In this document: piece after piece, positions 47,107 through 56,884 of the stretch
Numbering within the stretch: the stretch's first letter is position 1
Layout: each line of letters opens with the position of its first letter
Assembly (NCBI RefSeq): GCF_000959365.1
Contig: NZ_CP009555.1
Span: forward strand, 4,068,036 to 4,132,035
Direction: 5' to 3'
From: Burkholderia oklahomensis C6786
GTDB taxonomy: Bacteria; Pseudomonadota; Gammaproteobacteria; Burkholderiales; Burkholderiaceae
Length of the DNA stretch: 64,000 nucleotides
The notes under the pieces: generated by a model
What the model was told of the DNA's origin: nothing
The model's database searches: none
What the model saw: the letters and a program-made list of their open reading frames with translations, nothing else
Program-made: the position numbers and the translations under genes

Positions 47107-49104
47107 ATGACTTCCCCTACTCTCTCCTTTGCGCAGCATCGCCCGCTCGACGTGATCTGCATCGGCCGCGTCGCGGTCGATCTCTACGCGCAGCAGATCG
47201 GCGCGCGGCTCGAGGACGCGTCGAGCTTCGCGAAGTATCTCGGCGGCTCGTCGGGCAACATCGCGTTCGGCTGCGCGCGGCTCGGCCTCAAATCGGCGAT
47301 GCTCTCGCGCGTCGGCCACGACCACATGGGCCGCTTCGTGTCCGAGACGCTCGCGCGCGAAGGCTGCGACACGAGCCGCCTGCGCACCGATCCCGAGCGC
47401 CTGACCGCGCTCGTGCTGCTCGGCCTGAAAGACCGCGACACGTTTCCGCTCGTCTTCCATCGCGAGAACTGCGCGGACATGGCGCTCGACGAGAACGACT
47501 TCGACGAGGCGTTCATCGCGTCGTCGAAGGCGCTCCTCATCACCGGCACGCACTTCTCGACCGAGCAGGTGAACCGCGCGAGCCGCCGCGCGCTCGACTA
47601 CGCGCGCCGCAACCAGGTGCGCACGGTGCTCGACATCGACTATCGCCCCGTGCTGTGGGGCCTCACCGGCAAGGCCGACGGCGAGACGCGCTTCATCGCG
47701 AACGAAGGCGTGACCGCGCACCTGCAGCGGATCCTGCCGCTCTTCGACGTCGTGATCGGCACCGAAGAGGAATTCCGCATCGCGGGCGGCAAGGACGCGC
47801 TCCTCGACGCGCTCGCGATGGTGCGCGCGGTGACGAGCGCGACGCTCGTCGTCAAGCGCGGGCCGCTCGGCTGCTCGATCGTCGACGGCGACGTGCCCGC
47901 GACGCTCGACGCGCTGCCGATCATCGGCGGCGTCGAAGTCGAAGTGATGAACGTGCTCGGCGCGGGCGACGCGTTCGCGTCGGGCTTCCTGTCGCAATGG
48001 CTGCGCGGCCGCCCGTTCGACGAAGCGGCGCGCGCGGCGAACGCGTGCGGCGCGCTCGTCGTGTCGCGGCACGGCTGCTCGCCCGCGATGCCGACGCCCG
48101 CCGAGCTCGCGTATTTCCTCGGCGAGGCGAAGCGCGATCCCGTGCGGATGCGCCGCCCCGACCTCGATCCGACGCTTGCGCGGCTGCATCGCGTGACGCC
48201 CGCGCGCACGCCGCGCGACGAGGTGCTCGGCTTCGCGTTCGATCATCGCAACCAGTTCTTCGAGCTCGCGCGGCTGACGGGCGCGAGCGTCGCGCGCGTC
48301 GGGAAGCTCAAGCGCCTGTTCGTCGAGGCGGTCGCGCAGACGGAAGCGCAGCTTGGGCTCGCCGGCCGGATCGGCGTGCTGATCGACGACCGCTACGGCC
48401 AGGATGCGCTCAACGACGCGACGGGCCGCGCCTGGTGGATCGGCCGCCCGGTCGAGCTGCCCGGCTCGCTGCCGCTCGAATTCGATCACGGCCGCTCGAT
48501 CGGCACGACGCTCGTATCGTGGCCGCGAGAGCACGTCGCGAAGTGCCTCGTCCAATACCATCCGGACGAGCCCGCCGAGCAGCGGATCGAACAGGAAACG
48601 CAGCTGCGCGCGCTGTACGACGCGGTGCAGGCGAGCGGCCACGAACTGCTGCTCGAAGTGATCCCGCCGCGCCGCGCGGACCTGCCGCAGGCCGCCGACA
48701 CCGTGTACCGCGCGCTCAAGCGCCTGTACAACATCGGCATCCATCCGGAATGGTGGAAGCTCGCGCCGCTCGACGCCGCGCAATGGAAGGCGATCGACGC
48801 GCTGATCGCCGAGCGCGATCCCTGCTGCCGCGGCGTCGTGCTGCTCGGCCTCTCGGCGCCCGTCGACGCGCTCGTCGACGGCTTCAAGGCGGCGGCCGCG
48901 TCCGCGACGTGCCGCGGCTTCACGGTCGGCCGCACGATCTTCCACGAGCCGAGCCGCGCGTGGCTCGCGGGCGAGATCGGCGATGCCGAGGTGATCGCCC
49001 GCGTACGGCAGACCTTCGAGACGCTGATCGGCGCATGGCGCGCGGCCCGCGCGAGCGACGGCGCGCACGATCGGCACGCGGCCGCGCGGCGCGTCGCCGC
49101 CTAG
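47107..49104 (+). CDS. iolC: 5-dehydro-2-deoxygluconokinase fused to DUF2090 (aldolase-like)
   Basis: A 665-residue bifunctional protein. Residues about 15-335 form a PfkB-family kinase (GGSSGNIAFGCARLG; catalytic GAGDAFASGF) that phosphorylates 2-deoxy-5-keto-gluconate. Residues about 345-640 are a DUF2090 class I aldolase-like domain (FDHRNQFFELARLTGA; HPEWWKLAP). Because no separate iolJ is present in the locus, the second domain probably cleaves the phosphorylated product (inference). A third of the fusion has the Ala/Arg-rich tail. Confidence 0.93.
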   Translation: MTSPTLSFAQHRPLDVICIGRVAVDLYAQQIGARLEDASSFAKYLGGSSGNIAFGCARLGLKSAMLSRVGHDHMGRFVSETLAREGCDTSRLRTDPERLTALVLLGLKDRDTFPLVFHRENCADMALDENDFDEAFIASSKALLITGTHFSTEQVNRASRRALDYARRNQVRTVLDIDYRPVLWGLTGKADGETRFIANEGVTAHLQRILPLFDVVIGTEEEFRIAGGKDALLDALAMVRAVTSATLVVKRGPLGCSIVDGDVPATLDALPIIGGVEVEVMNVLGAGDAFASGFLSQWLRGRPFDEAARAANACGALVVSRHGCSPAMPTPAELAYFLGEAKRDPVRMRRPDLDPTLARLHRVTPARTPRDEVLGFAFDHRNQFFELARLTGASVARVGKLKRLFVEAVAQTEAQLGLAGRIGVLIDDRYGQDALNDATGRAWWIGRPVELPGSLPLEFDHGRSIGTTLVSWPREHVAKCLVQYHPDEPAEQRIEQETQLRALYDAVQASGHELLLEVIPPRRADLPQAADTVYRALKRLYNIGIHPEWWKLAPLDAAQWKAIDALIAERDPCCRGVVLLGLSAPVDALVDGFKAAAASATCRGFTVGRTIFHEPSRAWLAGEIGDAEVIARVRQTFETLIGAWRAARASDGAHDRHAAARRVAA

Positions 49105-49114
49105 GAGCCCATGC

Positions 49115-51130
49115 ATGAATCGCAGAGCAATGGACGACGAAACCCTACGAGACCCGAGCGTGAACGACATCATCGACGATCCGGCCGCGAACGCCGCCGG
49201 CACGGTCCGGCTGACCGCCGCGCAGGCGCTCGTGCGCTATCTGGCCGCGCAGCGCGTCGCGGCCGGCGACGGCAACGGCAGCGGCGGCCATGACGACGGC
49301 GGCGAGCCCCTCTTCGGCGGCGTGTTCGCGATCTTCGGACACGGCAACGTCGCGGGCCTCGGCGAAGCGCTCTATCAGCACCGCGACGCGCTGCCGACCT
49401 ATCGCGCGCACAACGAGCAGGCGATGGCGCACAGCGCGATCGCGTACGCGAAGGCGCACTTCCGCCGCCGGATGATGGCCGTGACGACGTCGATCGGCCC
49501 CGGCGCGACGAACCTCGTCACCGCGGCCGCGCTCGCGCACGTGAACCGGCTGCCGGTGCTGCTGCTGCCGGGCGACGTCTTCGTGTCGCGCGCGCCGGAC
49601 CCGGTGCTGCAGCAGATCGAGGATTTTCACGACGGCGGGATTTCGGCGAACGACGCGTTCAAGGCCGTGTCGCGCTACTTCGACCGGATCGTGCATCCGG
49701 CGCAGCTCCTCACCGCGCTGCCGCGCGCGATGCGCGTGCTGACCGACGCGGCCCTCTGCGGCCCCGTCACGCTCGCGCTGCCGCAGGACGTGCAGGCGAT
49801 GGCGCACGACTACCCGGCCGCGTTCTTCGCGCCGCGCGTCGTCGCGTTCCATGCGCCCGCGCCCGTCGAGGCGGAACTCGAAGCGGCGCTCGCGCAGCTG
49901 CGCGCGGCGAAGCGGCCGTTCATCGTCGCGGGCGGCGGCGCGCTCTACAGCGAAGGCGGCGCGGCCGCGCTCGCCGCGTTCGCCGAGCGGCACGGGATTC
50001 CGGTCGGCGAGACGCAAGCGGGCAAGAGCGCGCTGCCGTGGGATCACCCGCTCAACGCGGGCGCGATCGGCGTGACGGGCTCGCCCGCCGCGAACGCGCT
50101 CGCGAGCGACGCCGATTGCGTGATCGCGGTCGGCACGCGGCTGCAGGACTTCACGACCGGCTCGAACACGCTGTTTGCGCACGCGCGCGTCGTCGGCATC
50201 AACGCGAACGCATTCGATGCGCTGAAGCACCGCGCGTCGATCGTCGAGGCCGATGCGCGGCTCGCGCTCGACGCGCTCGGCGCGCGCCTCGAAGGCTGGC
50301 GCGCGGACGCCGCGTGGACCGCGCGCGCGCATGCGCTCGCGGGCGATTGGCGCGACGCCGTGACGGCCGTCACGCACGCGCCGCCGCGCGCGGGCGCGCT
50401 GCCGTACGACGCCGACGTGATCGGCGCCGTCCAGCGCTCCGCGCCCGACTCGGCCGCGCGCGACATCGCGGTCTGCGCGGCGGGCACGCTGCCCGCCGAG
50501 CTGCACAAGCTGTGGCGCGCGGCGGCGCCGGGCGGCTATCACGTCGAATACGGCTATTCGTGCATGGGCTACGAGATCGCGGGCGGCCTGGGCGCGAAGC
50601 TCGCGAAGCCCGAGCGCGAAGTGATCGTGATGGTCGGCGACGGCAGCTATCTGATGATGAACAGCGAGATCGCGACGTCGGTGATGCTCGGCGCGAAGCT
50701 CGTCGTCGTCGTGCTCGACAACCGCGGCTACGGCTGCATCAACCGGCTGCAGCAGGCCTGCGGCGGCGCGCCGTTCAACAACCTGTTCGACGACTGCGTG
50801 CAAGGCCCGCTCGGCGCGCCGCGGATCGACTTCGCCGCGCACGCGCGCGCGCTCGGCGCAAACGCGGAGCACGTCGCCGACGTCGCCGCGCTCGAAGCGG
50901 CGCTCGCGCGCGCCCGCGCGTCCGATCGCACGTACGTGATCTGCATCGACACCGACCCCGCCCGCACGACGGCCGACGGCGGCTGGTGGTGGGAAGTCGC
51001 GGTGCCCGAAGTGTCGCCGCGCGACGCGGTGCGCGACGCGCGCGCGAACTACGAGCGGCAGGTCGCCGCCCGCACGGGCGCCGGCCGCGCATCGTCCTCA
51101 GCAACCTCTACCCCGGAATCATCGACATGA
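49115..51130 (+). CDS. iolD: 3D-(3,5/4)-trihydroxycyclohexane-1,2-dione hydrolase
   Basis: A 671-residue thiamine diphosphate enzyme that opens the ring of the inositol-derived dione to 5-deoxy-glucuronate. It has the N-terminal Glu-containing segment YRAHNEQAMAHSAIAYAK, the central domain, and the ThDP/Mg motif GDGSYLMMNSEIATS. It is some 30-50 residues longer than common IolD, from an N-terminal extension and a Gly/Asp-rich loop near residue 50. AGGAG lies 5 nt before ATG 49115. Stop overlaps iolE start. Confidence 0.93.
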   Translation: MNRRAMDDETLRDPSVNDIIDDPAANAAGTVRLTAAQALVRYLAAQRVAAGDGNGSGGHDDGGEPLFGGVFAIFGHGNVAGLGEALYQHRDALPTYRAHNEQAMAHSAIAYAKAHFRRRMMAVTTSIGPGATNLVTAAALAHVNRLPVLLLPGDVFVSRAPDPVLQQIEDFHDGGISANDAFKAVSRYFDRIVHPAQLLTALPRAMRVLTDAALCGPVTLALPQDVQAMAHDYPAAFFAPRVVAFHAPAPVEAELEAALAQLRAAKRPFIVAGGGALYSEGGAAALAAFAERHGIPVGETQAGKSALPWDHPLNAGAIGVTGSPAANALASDADCVIAVGTRLQDFTTGSNTLFAHARVVGINANAFDALKHRASIVEADARLALDALGARLEGWRADAAWTARAHALAGDWRDAVTAVTHAPPRAGALPYDADVIGAVQRSAPDSAARDIAVCAAGTLPAELHKLWRAAAPGGYHVEYGYSCMGYEIAGGLGAKLAKPEREVIVMVGDGSYLMMNSEIATSVMLGAKLVVVVLDNRGYGCINRLQQACGGAPFNNLFDDCVQGPLGAPRIDFAAHARALGANAEHVADVAALEAALARARASDRTYVICIDTDPARTTADGGWWWEVAVPEVSPRDAVRDARANYERQVAARTGAGRASSSATSTPESST

Positions 51131-52047
51131 GCGCATCCGACATCCGTATCGGCGTCAATCCGCTGTCGTGGATGAACGACGACCTGCCGTCGCTCGGCGG
51201 CGAGACGCCGCTGTCCGTCGCGCTGGCCGAAGGCCGCGAGATCGGCTATGAAGGCTTCGAGCTCGGCAACAAGTTTCCGCGCGAGCCGCAGGCGCTGAAG
51301 ACGCTGCTCGCGCAGTACGACCTGTCGCTCGTGTCCGGCTGGTACTCGGGGCGGCTCGCCGAGCGCGGCGTGCAGGAAGAGATCGACGCGGTCGGCCCGC
51401 ATCTCGAACTGCTCGCGAAGAACGGCGCAACCGTGATGGTGTACGGCGAAGTCGCCGGCACGATCCAGGGCTCGCCCGCGCCGCTCTACCAGCGCCCGCG
51501 CTTCGTCGACGGCGCGCAATGGGACGCGTACGCCGAGCGCGTCGACGCATTCGCGCGCTACACGCTCTCGCAAGGCGTGCGGCTCGGCTATCACCATCAC
51601 ATGGGCGCGTACGTCGAATCCCCCGCCGACGTCGACCGCCTGATGGCGAGCACGAGCGACGCGGTCGGCCTGCTGTTCGACGCCGGGCACATGACGTTCG
51701 GCGGCGGCGATCCGGTCGCGGCGCTCGCGAAGCACATCGACCGCGTATGCCACGTCCACTGCAAGGACGTGCGCCCCGCCGTCATCAAGCTCGCGCGCAA
51801 CCGCAACTGGAGCTTCCTCGACGCGGTGATCGCCGGCGCGTTCACCGTGCCGGGCGACGGCGCTATCGATTTCCCGGCGATCATCGGCATGCTGAAGCGC
51901 CACGGCTATCGCGGCTGGCTCGTCGTCGAGGCCGAGCAGGACCCGGCCGTCGCGCCGAGCTACGCGTATGCGCAACAGGGCTATCGGACGCTGCGCGCGC
52001 TCGTCGACGCGCCGCTTTCGCCCGTCGATCACAAGGAGGCGGCTTAA
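51127..52047 (+). CDS. iolE: myo-inosose-2 dehydratase
   Basis: A 306-residue TIM-barrel enzyme (AP-endonuclease-like) that dehydrates 2-keto-myo-inositol. It has the family start RIGVNPLSWMNDDLPSLGG, the metal-binding HHHMGAYVES, DAGHMTFGGGDP and VHCKDVR segments. The ATG overlaps the iolD stop (ATGA), so coupling is tight. Confidence 0.95.
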   Translation: MSASDIRIGVNPLSWMNDDLPSLGGETPLSVALAEGREIGYEGFELGNKFPREPQALKTLLAQYDLSLVSGWYSGRLAERGVQEEIDAVGPHLELLAKNGATVMVYGEVAGTIQGSPAPLYQRPRFVDGAQWDAYAERVDAFARYTLSQGVRLGYHHHMGAYVESPADVDRLMASTSDAVGLLFDAGHMTFGGGDPVAALAKHIDRVCHVHCKDVRPAVIKLARNRNWSFLDAVIAGAFTVPGDGAIDFPAIIGMLKRHGYRGWLVVEAEQDPAVAPSYAYAQQGYRTLRALVDAPLSPVDHKEAA

Positions 52048-52848
52048 ATGAGTCTGCTCGTCAAGGGCGCGAGCGACGGCACGTCGATCGCGCGCGTCAC
52101 GCCGGAATCGGCGCACTGGAAACACGTCGGCTTCGCCGCGTATCGGCTGAAGGCGGGCGAATCGGTCGAGCTCGTCGAGGCCGCGCGCGAGATGTGCATC
52201 GTCGTGCTGACGGGCGCCGTCGACGTCGAGGCGGACGACGGCGCGCGCTGGACCGAGCTCGGCTCGCGCGACAGCGTGTTCGACGGCGTCGCGCCGTATG
52301 CGCTCTATCTGCCGCCGAAGCGGCGCGTGACCGTGCGCGCGTCGCGCGACGCGGAGCTCGGCGTCGCGAGCGCGCCCGCGGCCGGCCGCTATCCCGCGCG
52401 GCTCATCAAGCCGTCGCAGATGCAGCGCTCGGTGCGCGGCAGCGGCGCGAACACGCGCTACGTCTGCGACATCCTCCCGCAAACGGAACCGGCCGAATCG
52501 CTGCTCGTCGTCGAGGTGCGCACGCCGTCCGGGCATTCGTCGAGCTATCCGCCGCACAAGCACGATACCGATAACGCGCCCGTCGAAAGCTCGCTCGAAG
52601 AGACGTACTACCACCGCGTGCATCCGCCGCAGGGCTTCGTGTTCCAGCGCGTGTACACCGATTCGCGCGACATCGACGAATCGATGGCCGTGTGCGACCA
52701 CGACGTCGTGCTCGTGCCGCGCGGCTACCACCCGGTCGTCGTGCCTTACGGATACGAGTCGTACTATCTGAACGTGATGGCCGGGCCGACTCGCGTGTGG
52801 CACTTCAAGAACGATCCCGCGCACGAGTGGATGCTGGGCGAACGGTGA
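52048..52848 (+). CDS. iolB: 5-deoxy-glucuronate isomerase
   Basis: A 266-residue cupin that converts 5-deoxy-glucuronate to 2-deoxy-5-keto-gluconate. The SSYPPHKHD motif and the later E-T-Y-Y-H metal ligands are present. It starts directly after the iolE stop, behind AAGGAGG. The final genes needed to finish catabolism (iolA, methylmalonate-semialdehyde dehydrogenase) and iolI are not in this cluster. Confidence 0.95.
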   Translation: MSLLVKGASDGTSIARVTPESAHWKHVGFAAYRLKAGESVELVEAAREMCIVVLTGAVDVEADDGARWTELGSRDSVFDGVAPYALYLPPKRRVTVRASRDAELGVASAPAAGRYPARLIKPSQMQRSVRGSGANTRYVCDILPQTEPAESLLVVEVRTPSGHSSSYPPHKHDTDNAPVESSLEETYYHRVHPPQGFVFQRVYTDSRDIDESMAVCDHDVVLVPRGYHPVVVPYGYESYYLNVMAGPTRVWHFKNDPAHEWMLGER

Positions 52849-53083
52849 CCTCCGGGCGGCGGCGCGGTCGATGCCGCGCCGGCCGGCCGCCGATGATGCG
52901 TCCGATGCGCTCGACGAGCGCGTTGCCGGCATCGTGCTTGTGCGGCGGACAGCTCGGCGAACGCGCTGCGGCCGCCGATGCGCGTATCGGCATCACGGAC
53001 GCCGAGCCGGCCGACCTCGCCCGATCGGCGATCGCCGTGCGCCGCGACACCCGGATCGTGCGAAACCGGCTCGCCGAGCCGGC

Positions 53084-53116
53084 CGACGCTCAACCGACGC
53101 TCAACCGACGCTCAGC
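53084..53116. repeat. 11-bp tandem repeat over the livF stop codon
   Basis: Three copies of CGACGCTCAAC (the third with one change). The stop codon of the livF-like gene lies in the middle copy. Because 11 is not a multiple of 3, gain or loss of a unit can alter the C-terminus. Confidence 0.85.
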
Positions 53117-53805
53117 CAGCGCGCGACCGTTTCCGCGTCGAGCGCATCGGGCGCGCCGTCGTAGACGATTCTTCCCCGCCCCATCACCGCGACGCGCGAC
53201 GCGAGCGCCGGTGCAAGCTGCATCCGCTGCTCGATCAGGAGCAACGCGACGCCTTGCGCCTGCGCGTCGGCGAGGCACGCGCGGACCTGCTCGACCGCGA
53301 GCGGCGCGAGCCCTTCGGCCGGCTCGTCGACGATCAGCACGCGCGGCGCGCCGATCAGCGCGCGCGCGAGCGCGAGCATCTGCTGCTCGCCGCCCGACAG
53401 CACGCCCGCCTTCGTCCGCCAGCGCTCGGCGAGCATCGGATAGCGCTCGCGCGCGTCGGCGAGCGCCGCGCGCGCGGCCGAGCGACGCGCGCCGCGCAGG
53501 CCGAGCCGCAGATTGTCCTCGACGCTCAGCAGCGCAAACACGTCGCGGCTCTCGGCGACGTAGCCGACGCGATGCCGCGCGATCGCGAACGGCGGCTCGC
53601 CCGCGACGTCGACGCCGTCGATGCGCATCGCGCCCGCGGCCCGCACGATGCCCATGATCGCCTTCGCGAGCGTCGAGCGGCCCGAGCCGTTGCGGCCGAT
53701 CAGCGCGACGGCCTCGCCCGCCGCGATCCGCAGGTCGACGCCGTCGAGCACCGGCAGCGCGCCGTATCCGGCGCGCACGCCGCGCAGTTCGAGCAGCGCG
53801 CTCAT
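53101..53805 (-). CDS. livF: branched-chain-type ABC transporter ATP-binding protein (LivF-like)
   Basis: A 234-residue ATPase of the LivF group. Signature LSGGEQQM and Walker B VLIVDEP are intact. Walker A reads GRNGSGRST (residues 37-45): the invariant lysine is arginine (R43), which normally blocks ATP hydrolysis. The DNA codon is CGC, unambiguous in this reading. It overlaps the LivM-LivG gene by 4 nt and is the last gene of the operon. A neofunctional or impaired ATPase is possible. Confidence 0.88.
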   Translation of the reverse strand: MSALLELRGVRAGYGALPVLDGVDLRIAAGEAVALIGRNGSGRSTLAKAIMGIVRAAGAMRIDGVDVAGEPPFAIARHRVGYVAESRDVFALLSVEDNLRLGLRGARRSAARAALADARERYPMLAERWRTKAGVLSGGEQQMLALARALIGAPRVLIVDEPAEGLAPLAVEQVRACLADAQAQGVALLLIEQRMQLAPALASRVAVMGRGRIVYDGAPDALDAETVARWLSVG

Positions 53806-55952
53806 CGCTCGAACGCCTCGCCGAGATACGCGGCGCGCACCGCCGCGTTCGCGCGGATCGCCGCGGGCGTGCCGGTCGCGACGAGCTCGCCGCGCACGAG
53901 GACCGACACGCGATCGGCGAAACCGAACACCGCGTCCATGTCGTGCTCGATCATCAGCACCGTCTTGCCCGCCGTCGCGCGCCGGATCAGTTCGATCGTC
54001 CGCCGCGCCTGCTCGCGGCTCATGCCCGCCGTCGGCTCGTCGAACAGGAACACCGACGCGCCGCTCGCGAGCGCGAGTCCGACATCGAGCGCGCGCTGCT
54101 CCGCGTAGCTGAGGCTGCCCGCGAGCACGTCGCGGCGCGCGGCGAGGCCGATCGACGCGAGCGCGGCGTCGGCGGCGCGATCGATCGCGGCGGCGTCGGC
54201 GAGCCGGTTGCGCCAGCGGCGGCGCTGCCGCGGCGCGTGCAGCGCCGCGCAACGCAGGTTGTCGTAAACGGTCATCCGCGCGAACACGCTCGTCTGCTGG
54301 AAGCTGCGCGCAAGCCCGAGACGCGCGACCGCATGCGGGCCGCGCCGCCCGAGCTCGACGCCGTTCAGCGCGATGCGTCCGCGCGTCGGCGCGAGCGCGC
54401 CCGCGATCAGGTCGAAGAGCGTCGATTTGCCCGCGCCGTTCGGGCCGATCAGCGCGTGGCGCTCGCCGTGCCGGATCGTCAGATCGACGCCGGCGAGCAC
54501 CGGCGTCGCGCCGAACGATTTGCCGACGTTCGTCACGCGCAGCGCGGGCGGCGCGGTCGCGCCCCGCACGCTCGCGCGGCCGAGGCCTGCCGCGGTGGCG
54601 CCAGGCGCCGCCGGCGCAGCGAACGACGCGGCGGCGCCGGACACGTTCGCGCTTTCACGCGCATTCGCCAAGCCGACCACGTCGCTCACGTCACGCGCAT
54701 CGGATGCGTCGGCACCATCGACATCCGACTCAGTCGACCGAGACATGCCGCCCGACCGCCGCGCCGCGCGCGCGAGCCCCGCGCCGATCGCCGCGGCGGC
54801 CGCCGCGATGCTCCAGCCGAGCGGCGCGCCTGCATCGAACCGCCAGGGCCCGATGACGGCGCGCCGCCCTTCGTCCTGCGCGAACTGCAGCGCATACGCG
54901 AGCTCGACGACGAACACGATCGCGACGCCGAGCGCGATCGCCGCACCCGCGCCGGCCAATTCACGCCGCCAGTCGACGCGCGCGCCGCCATGCCGCCGCG
55001 CATCGCGCCGCGCGCGCCATCGGCCGCTCACGCCGCCCGGCGCCGCCAGCACGACGGCGACGAACAACACGCCCAGATACAGCAGCCACGCCCGCGACAC
55101 GCTCGCGACGAACACGCTGAAGAACGTCAGCAGCACCGCGCCGACGACCGGCCCGAAAAACCCCGTCGCGCCGCCGATCACGGTCGCGAACAGCACGGCG
55201 CCCGAGCGCAGCATCCCGACGCTCTCCGACGTCGCGACCTCGACGTCGATCAGCGTGAGCGCGCCCGACACGCCCGCAAAAAACGCCGCCGCGACCGCCA
55301 TCGCGTAGCGCACGCGGCGCGGATCGGTGCCGAGCGCGGCGACGCGCGCCGGGTTGTCGCGGACCGCGTTCGCGAGCCGCGCGAACGGCGTGCCCGCGAG
55401 CGCGCGCATCGCGGCCGCCGCGCCGACGCACCAGAGCGCGATCAGCGCATACGCGTGCATCGGCCGCGCGAAATGCCACGCGCCGAGCGCGGGGCCGCTC
55501 GCCCGGTCGATCGACACGCCGCCCGCGCCGCCGAACCAGCCGGGCACGCTCCACGCGGCCGCGGCGACGAGCTCGCCGAGCCCGAGCGTGATCATCGCGA
55601 ACGCGGTGCCCGCGCGCCGCGTCGCGATGAAGCCGAACAGCGCGCCGAAGCCCGCGCCCGCGACGCCGCCCGCGAGCGGCACGAGCGGCAGCGGCAAGCC
55701 ATAGCGATTGAACACGTGCGCGGCGGCGAACGCGCCGAGCCCCGCGAACGCCGCGTGCCCGAACGACAGCAGCCCGGTCGCGCCGAGCAGCAGGTTGTAC
55801 GACAGCGCGAGCACGATCAGCGCGGCCGTCTGCGCGAGATAGCCGAGCATCCAGCCGCGCGGCCACACGAGCGCCGGCACGGCGAGGAGCGCGATCAGCG
55901 CGAGCCACGGCAACGCGTGAGACAGGCGGCTTCGCACGGTCGCGCTAGACAT
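53802..55952 (-). CDS. LivM-LivG fusion: ABC permease plus ATP-binding domain
   Basis: A 716-residue fusion. Residues about 1-400 form a LivM permease with about ten helices (LLLGATGLLSFGHAAFAGLGAF is a family motif). A low-complexity Ser/Ala/Asp linker (about 400-460) joins a LivG ATPase (Walker A GPNGAGKST, Walker B VFLFDEP, His in IEHDMD). The signature reads LSYAEQ instead of LSxGQ. Normally LivM and LivG are separate. It overlaps livH by 8 nt and livF by 4 nt. Confidence 0.9.
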   Translation of the reverse strand: MSSATVRSRLSHALPWLALIALLAVPALVWPRGWMLGYLAQTAALIVLALSYNLLLGATGLLSFGHAAFAGLGAFAAAHVFNRYGLPLPLVPLAGGVAGAGFGALFGFIATRRAGTAFAMITLGLGELVAAAAWSVPGWFGGAGGVSIDRASGPALGAWHFARPMHAYALIALWCVGAAAAMRALAGTPFARLANAVRDNPARVAALGTDPRRVRYAMAVAAAFFAGVSGALTLIDVEVATSESVGMLRSGAVLFATVIGGATGFFGPVVGAVLLTFFSVFVASVSRAWLLYLGVLFVAVVLAAPGGVSGRWRARRDARRHGGARVDWRRELAGAGAAIALGVAIVFVVELAYALQFAQDEGRRAVIGPWRFDAGAPLGWSIAAAAAAIGAGLARAARRSGGMSRSTESDVDGADASDARDVSDVVGLANARESANVSGAAASFAAPAAPGATAAGLGRASVRGATAPPALRVTNVGKSFGATPVLAGVDLTIRHGERHALIGPNGAGKSTLFDLIAGALAPTRGRIALNGVELGRRGPHAVARLGLARSFQQTSVFARMTVYDNLRCAALHAPRQRRRWRNRLADAAAIDRAADAALASIGLAARRDVLAGSLSYAEQRALDVGLALASGASVFLFDEPTAGMSREQARRTIELIRRATAGKTVLMIEHDMDAVFGFADRVSVLVRGELVATGTPAAIRANAAVRAAYLGEAFER

Positions 55953-56880
55953 CGGCGCGCTCGCCGAACAGGCCGCGCGCGCGGCACGCGAGCACGGCGA
56001 CGAGCAGCAGATACGGAATCAGCGGCGCGAGCTGCGCGACCGTCAGCGCGCGCCACGCGTCGGGCAGCGCGATGCCGGCCCATTCGGCGGCGTCGTTGAG
56101 CGACGCGCTGCTCGCCGTCGCGAACGTCTGCGCGCAGCCGACGACGAGCGATGCGGCGAGCGCGCCCGCGAGCGAGCCGAGCCCGCCGATCACGATCACC
56201 GCGAACACGACCGAGCCGAGCGTCTCCGCCATCGCGGGCTCGATCACCGCGAGCGGCGCGCCGATCACGCCCGCCAGCGCGGCGAGCGCGGTGCCCGCGG
56301 CGAACACGAGCGTCATCACGCGCGGCACGTCGTGGCCGAGCGCCTCGACGGCCGTGCGATGCGTAAGCGCCGCGCGCACCACGAGCCCCGTCTGCGACAC
56401 GCGCAGCCCCGCCCACGACGCGCCGAGCATCGCGACCGACACGGCCATCATGAATACGCGATAACGCGAAAACGCCGCGCCGTAGACGGTGAACGCGGGG
56501 CCGTCGAGCGCGGCCGGCACGGGCGCGGCGAGCGGCGCGAGCCCCCACGCGAGCTTCACGCCTTCGGCGATCAGATACGCGAGCCCGAACGTCAGCAGCA
56601 ATTCGTCGAGATGGCCGCTCGCCCTCACGCGCCGCAGCAGCGTGCGCTCGCACAGCGCGCCGAACGCGCCGACGACGAGCGGCGCGACGGCGAGCGCGAT
56701 CCAGAAATTCGTGTGCGCGGCGATCGCGAAGCCGACATAGGCGCCCAGCATGTAAAAGCTCGCATGCGCGAAATTCAGCACGCCTAGCATGCTGAAGATC
56801 AGCGTGAGCCCCGCGCACAACATGAACAGCAACAGCCCGTAGCTCAGGCCGTTCAGCAGATTGATGACGATCGACTGCAC
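55945..56880 (-). CDS. livH: branched-chain-type ABC transporter permease (LivH-like)
   Basis: A 311-residue inner-membrane permease, with eight or so helices and the family motifs NGLSYGLLLFMLCAGLTLIFSMLGVLNFAHASF and GGLGSLAGALAASLVVG. The start is GTG 56880 (MQSIVINLLNG in translation), 4 nt after the thioesterase stop. It overlaps the LivM-LivG gene by 8 nt. Confidence 0.92.
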   Translation of the reverse strand: MQSIVINLLNGLSYGLLLFMLCAGLTLIFSMLGVLNFAHASFYMLGAYVGFAIAAHTNFWIALAVAPLVVGAFGALCERTLLRRVRASGHLDELLLTFGLAYLIAEGVKLAWGLAPLAAPVPAALDGPAFTVYGAAFSRYRVFMMAVSVAMLGASWAGLRVSQTGLVVRAALTHRTAVEALGHDVPRVMTLVFAAGTALAALAGVIGAPLAVIEPAMAETLGSVVFAVIVIGGLGSLAGALAASLVVGCAQTFATASSASLNDAAEWAGIALPDAWRALTVAQLAPLIPYLLLVAVLACRARGLFGERADV

Positions 56881-56884
56881 CGCG

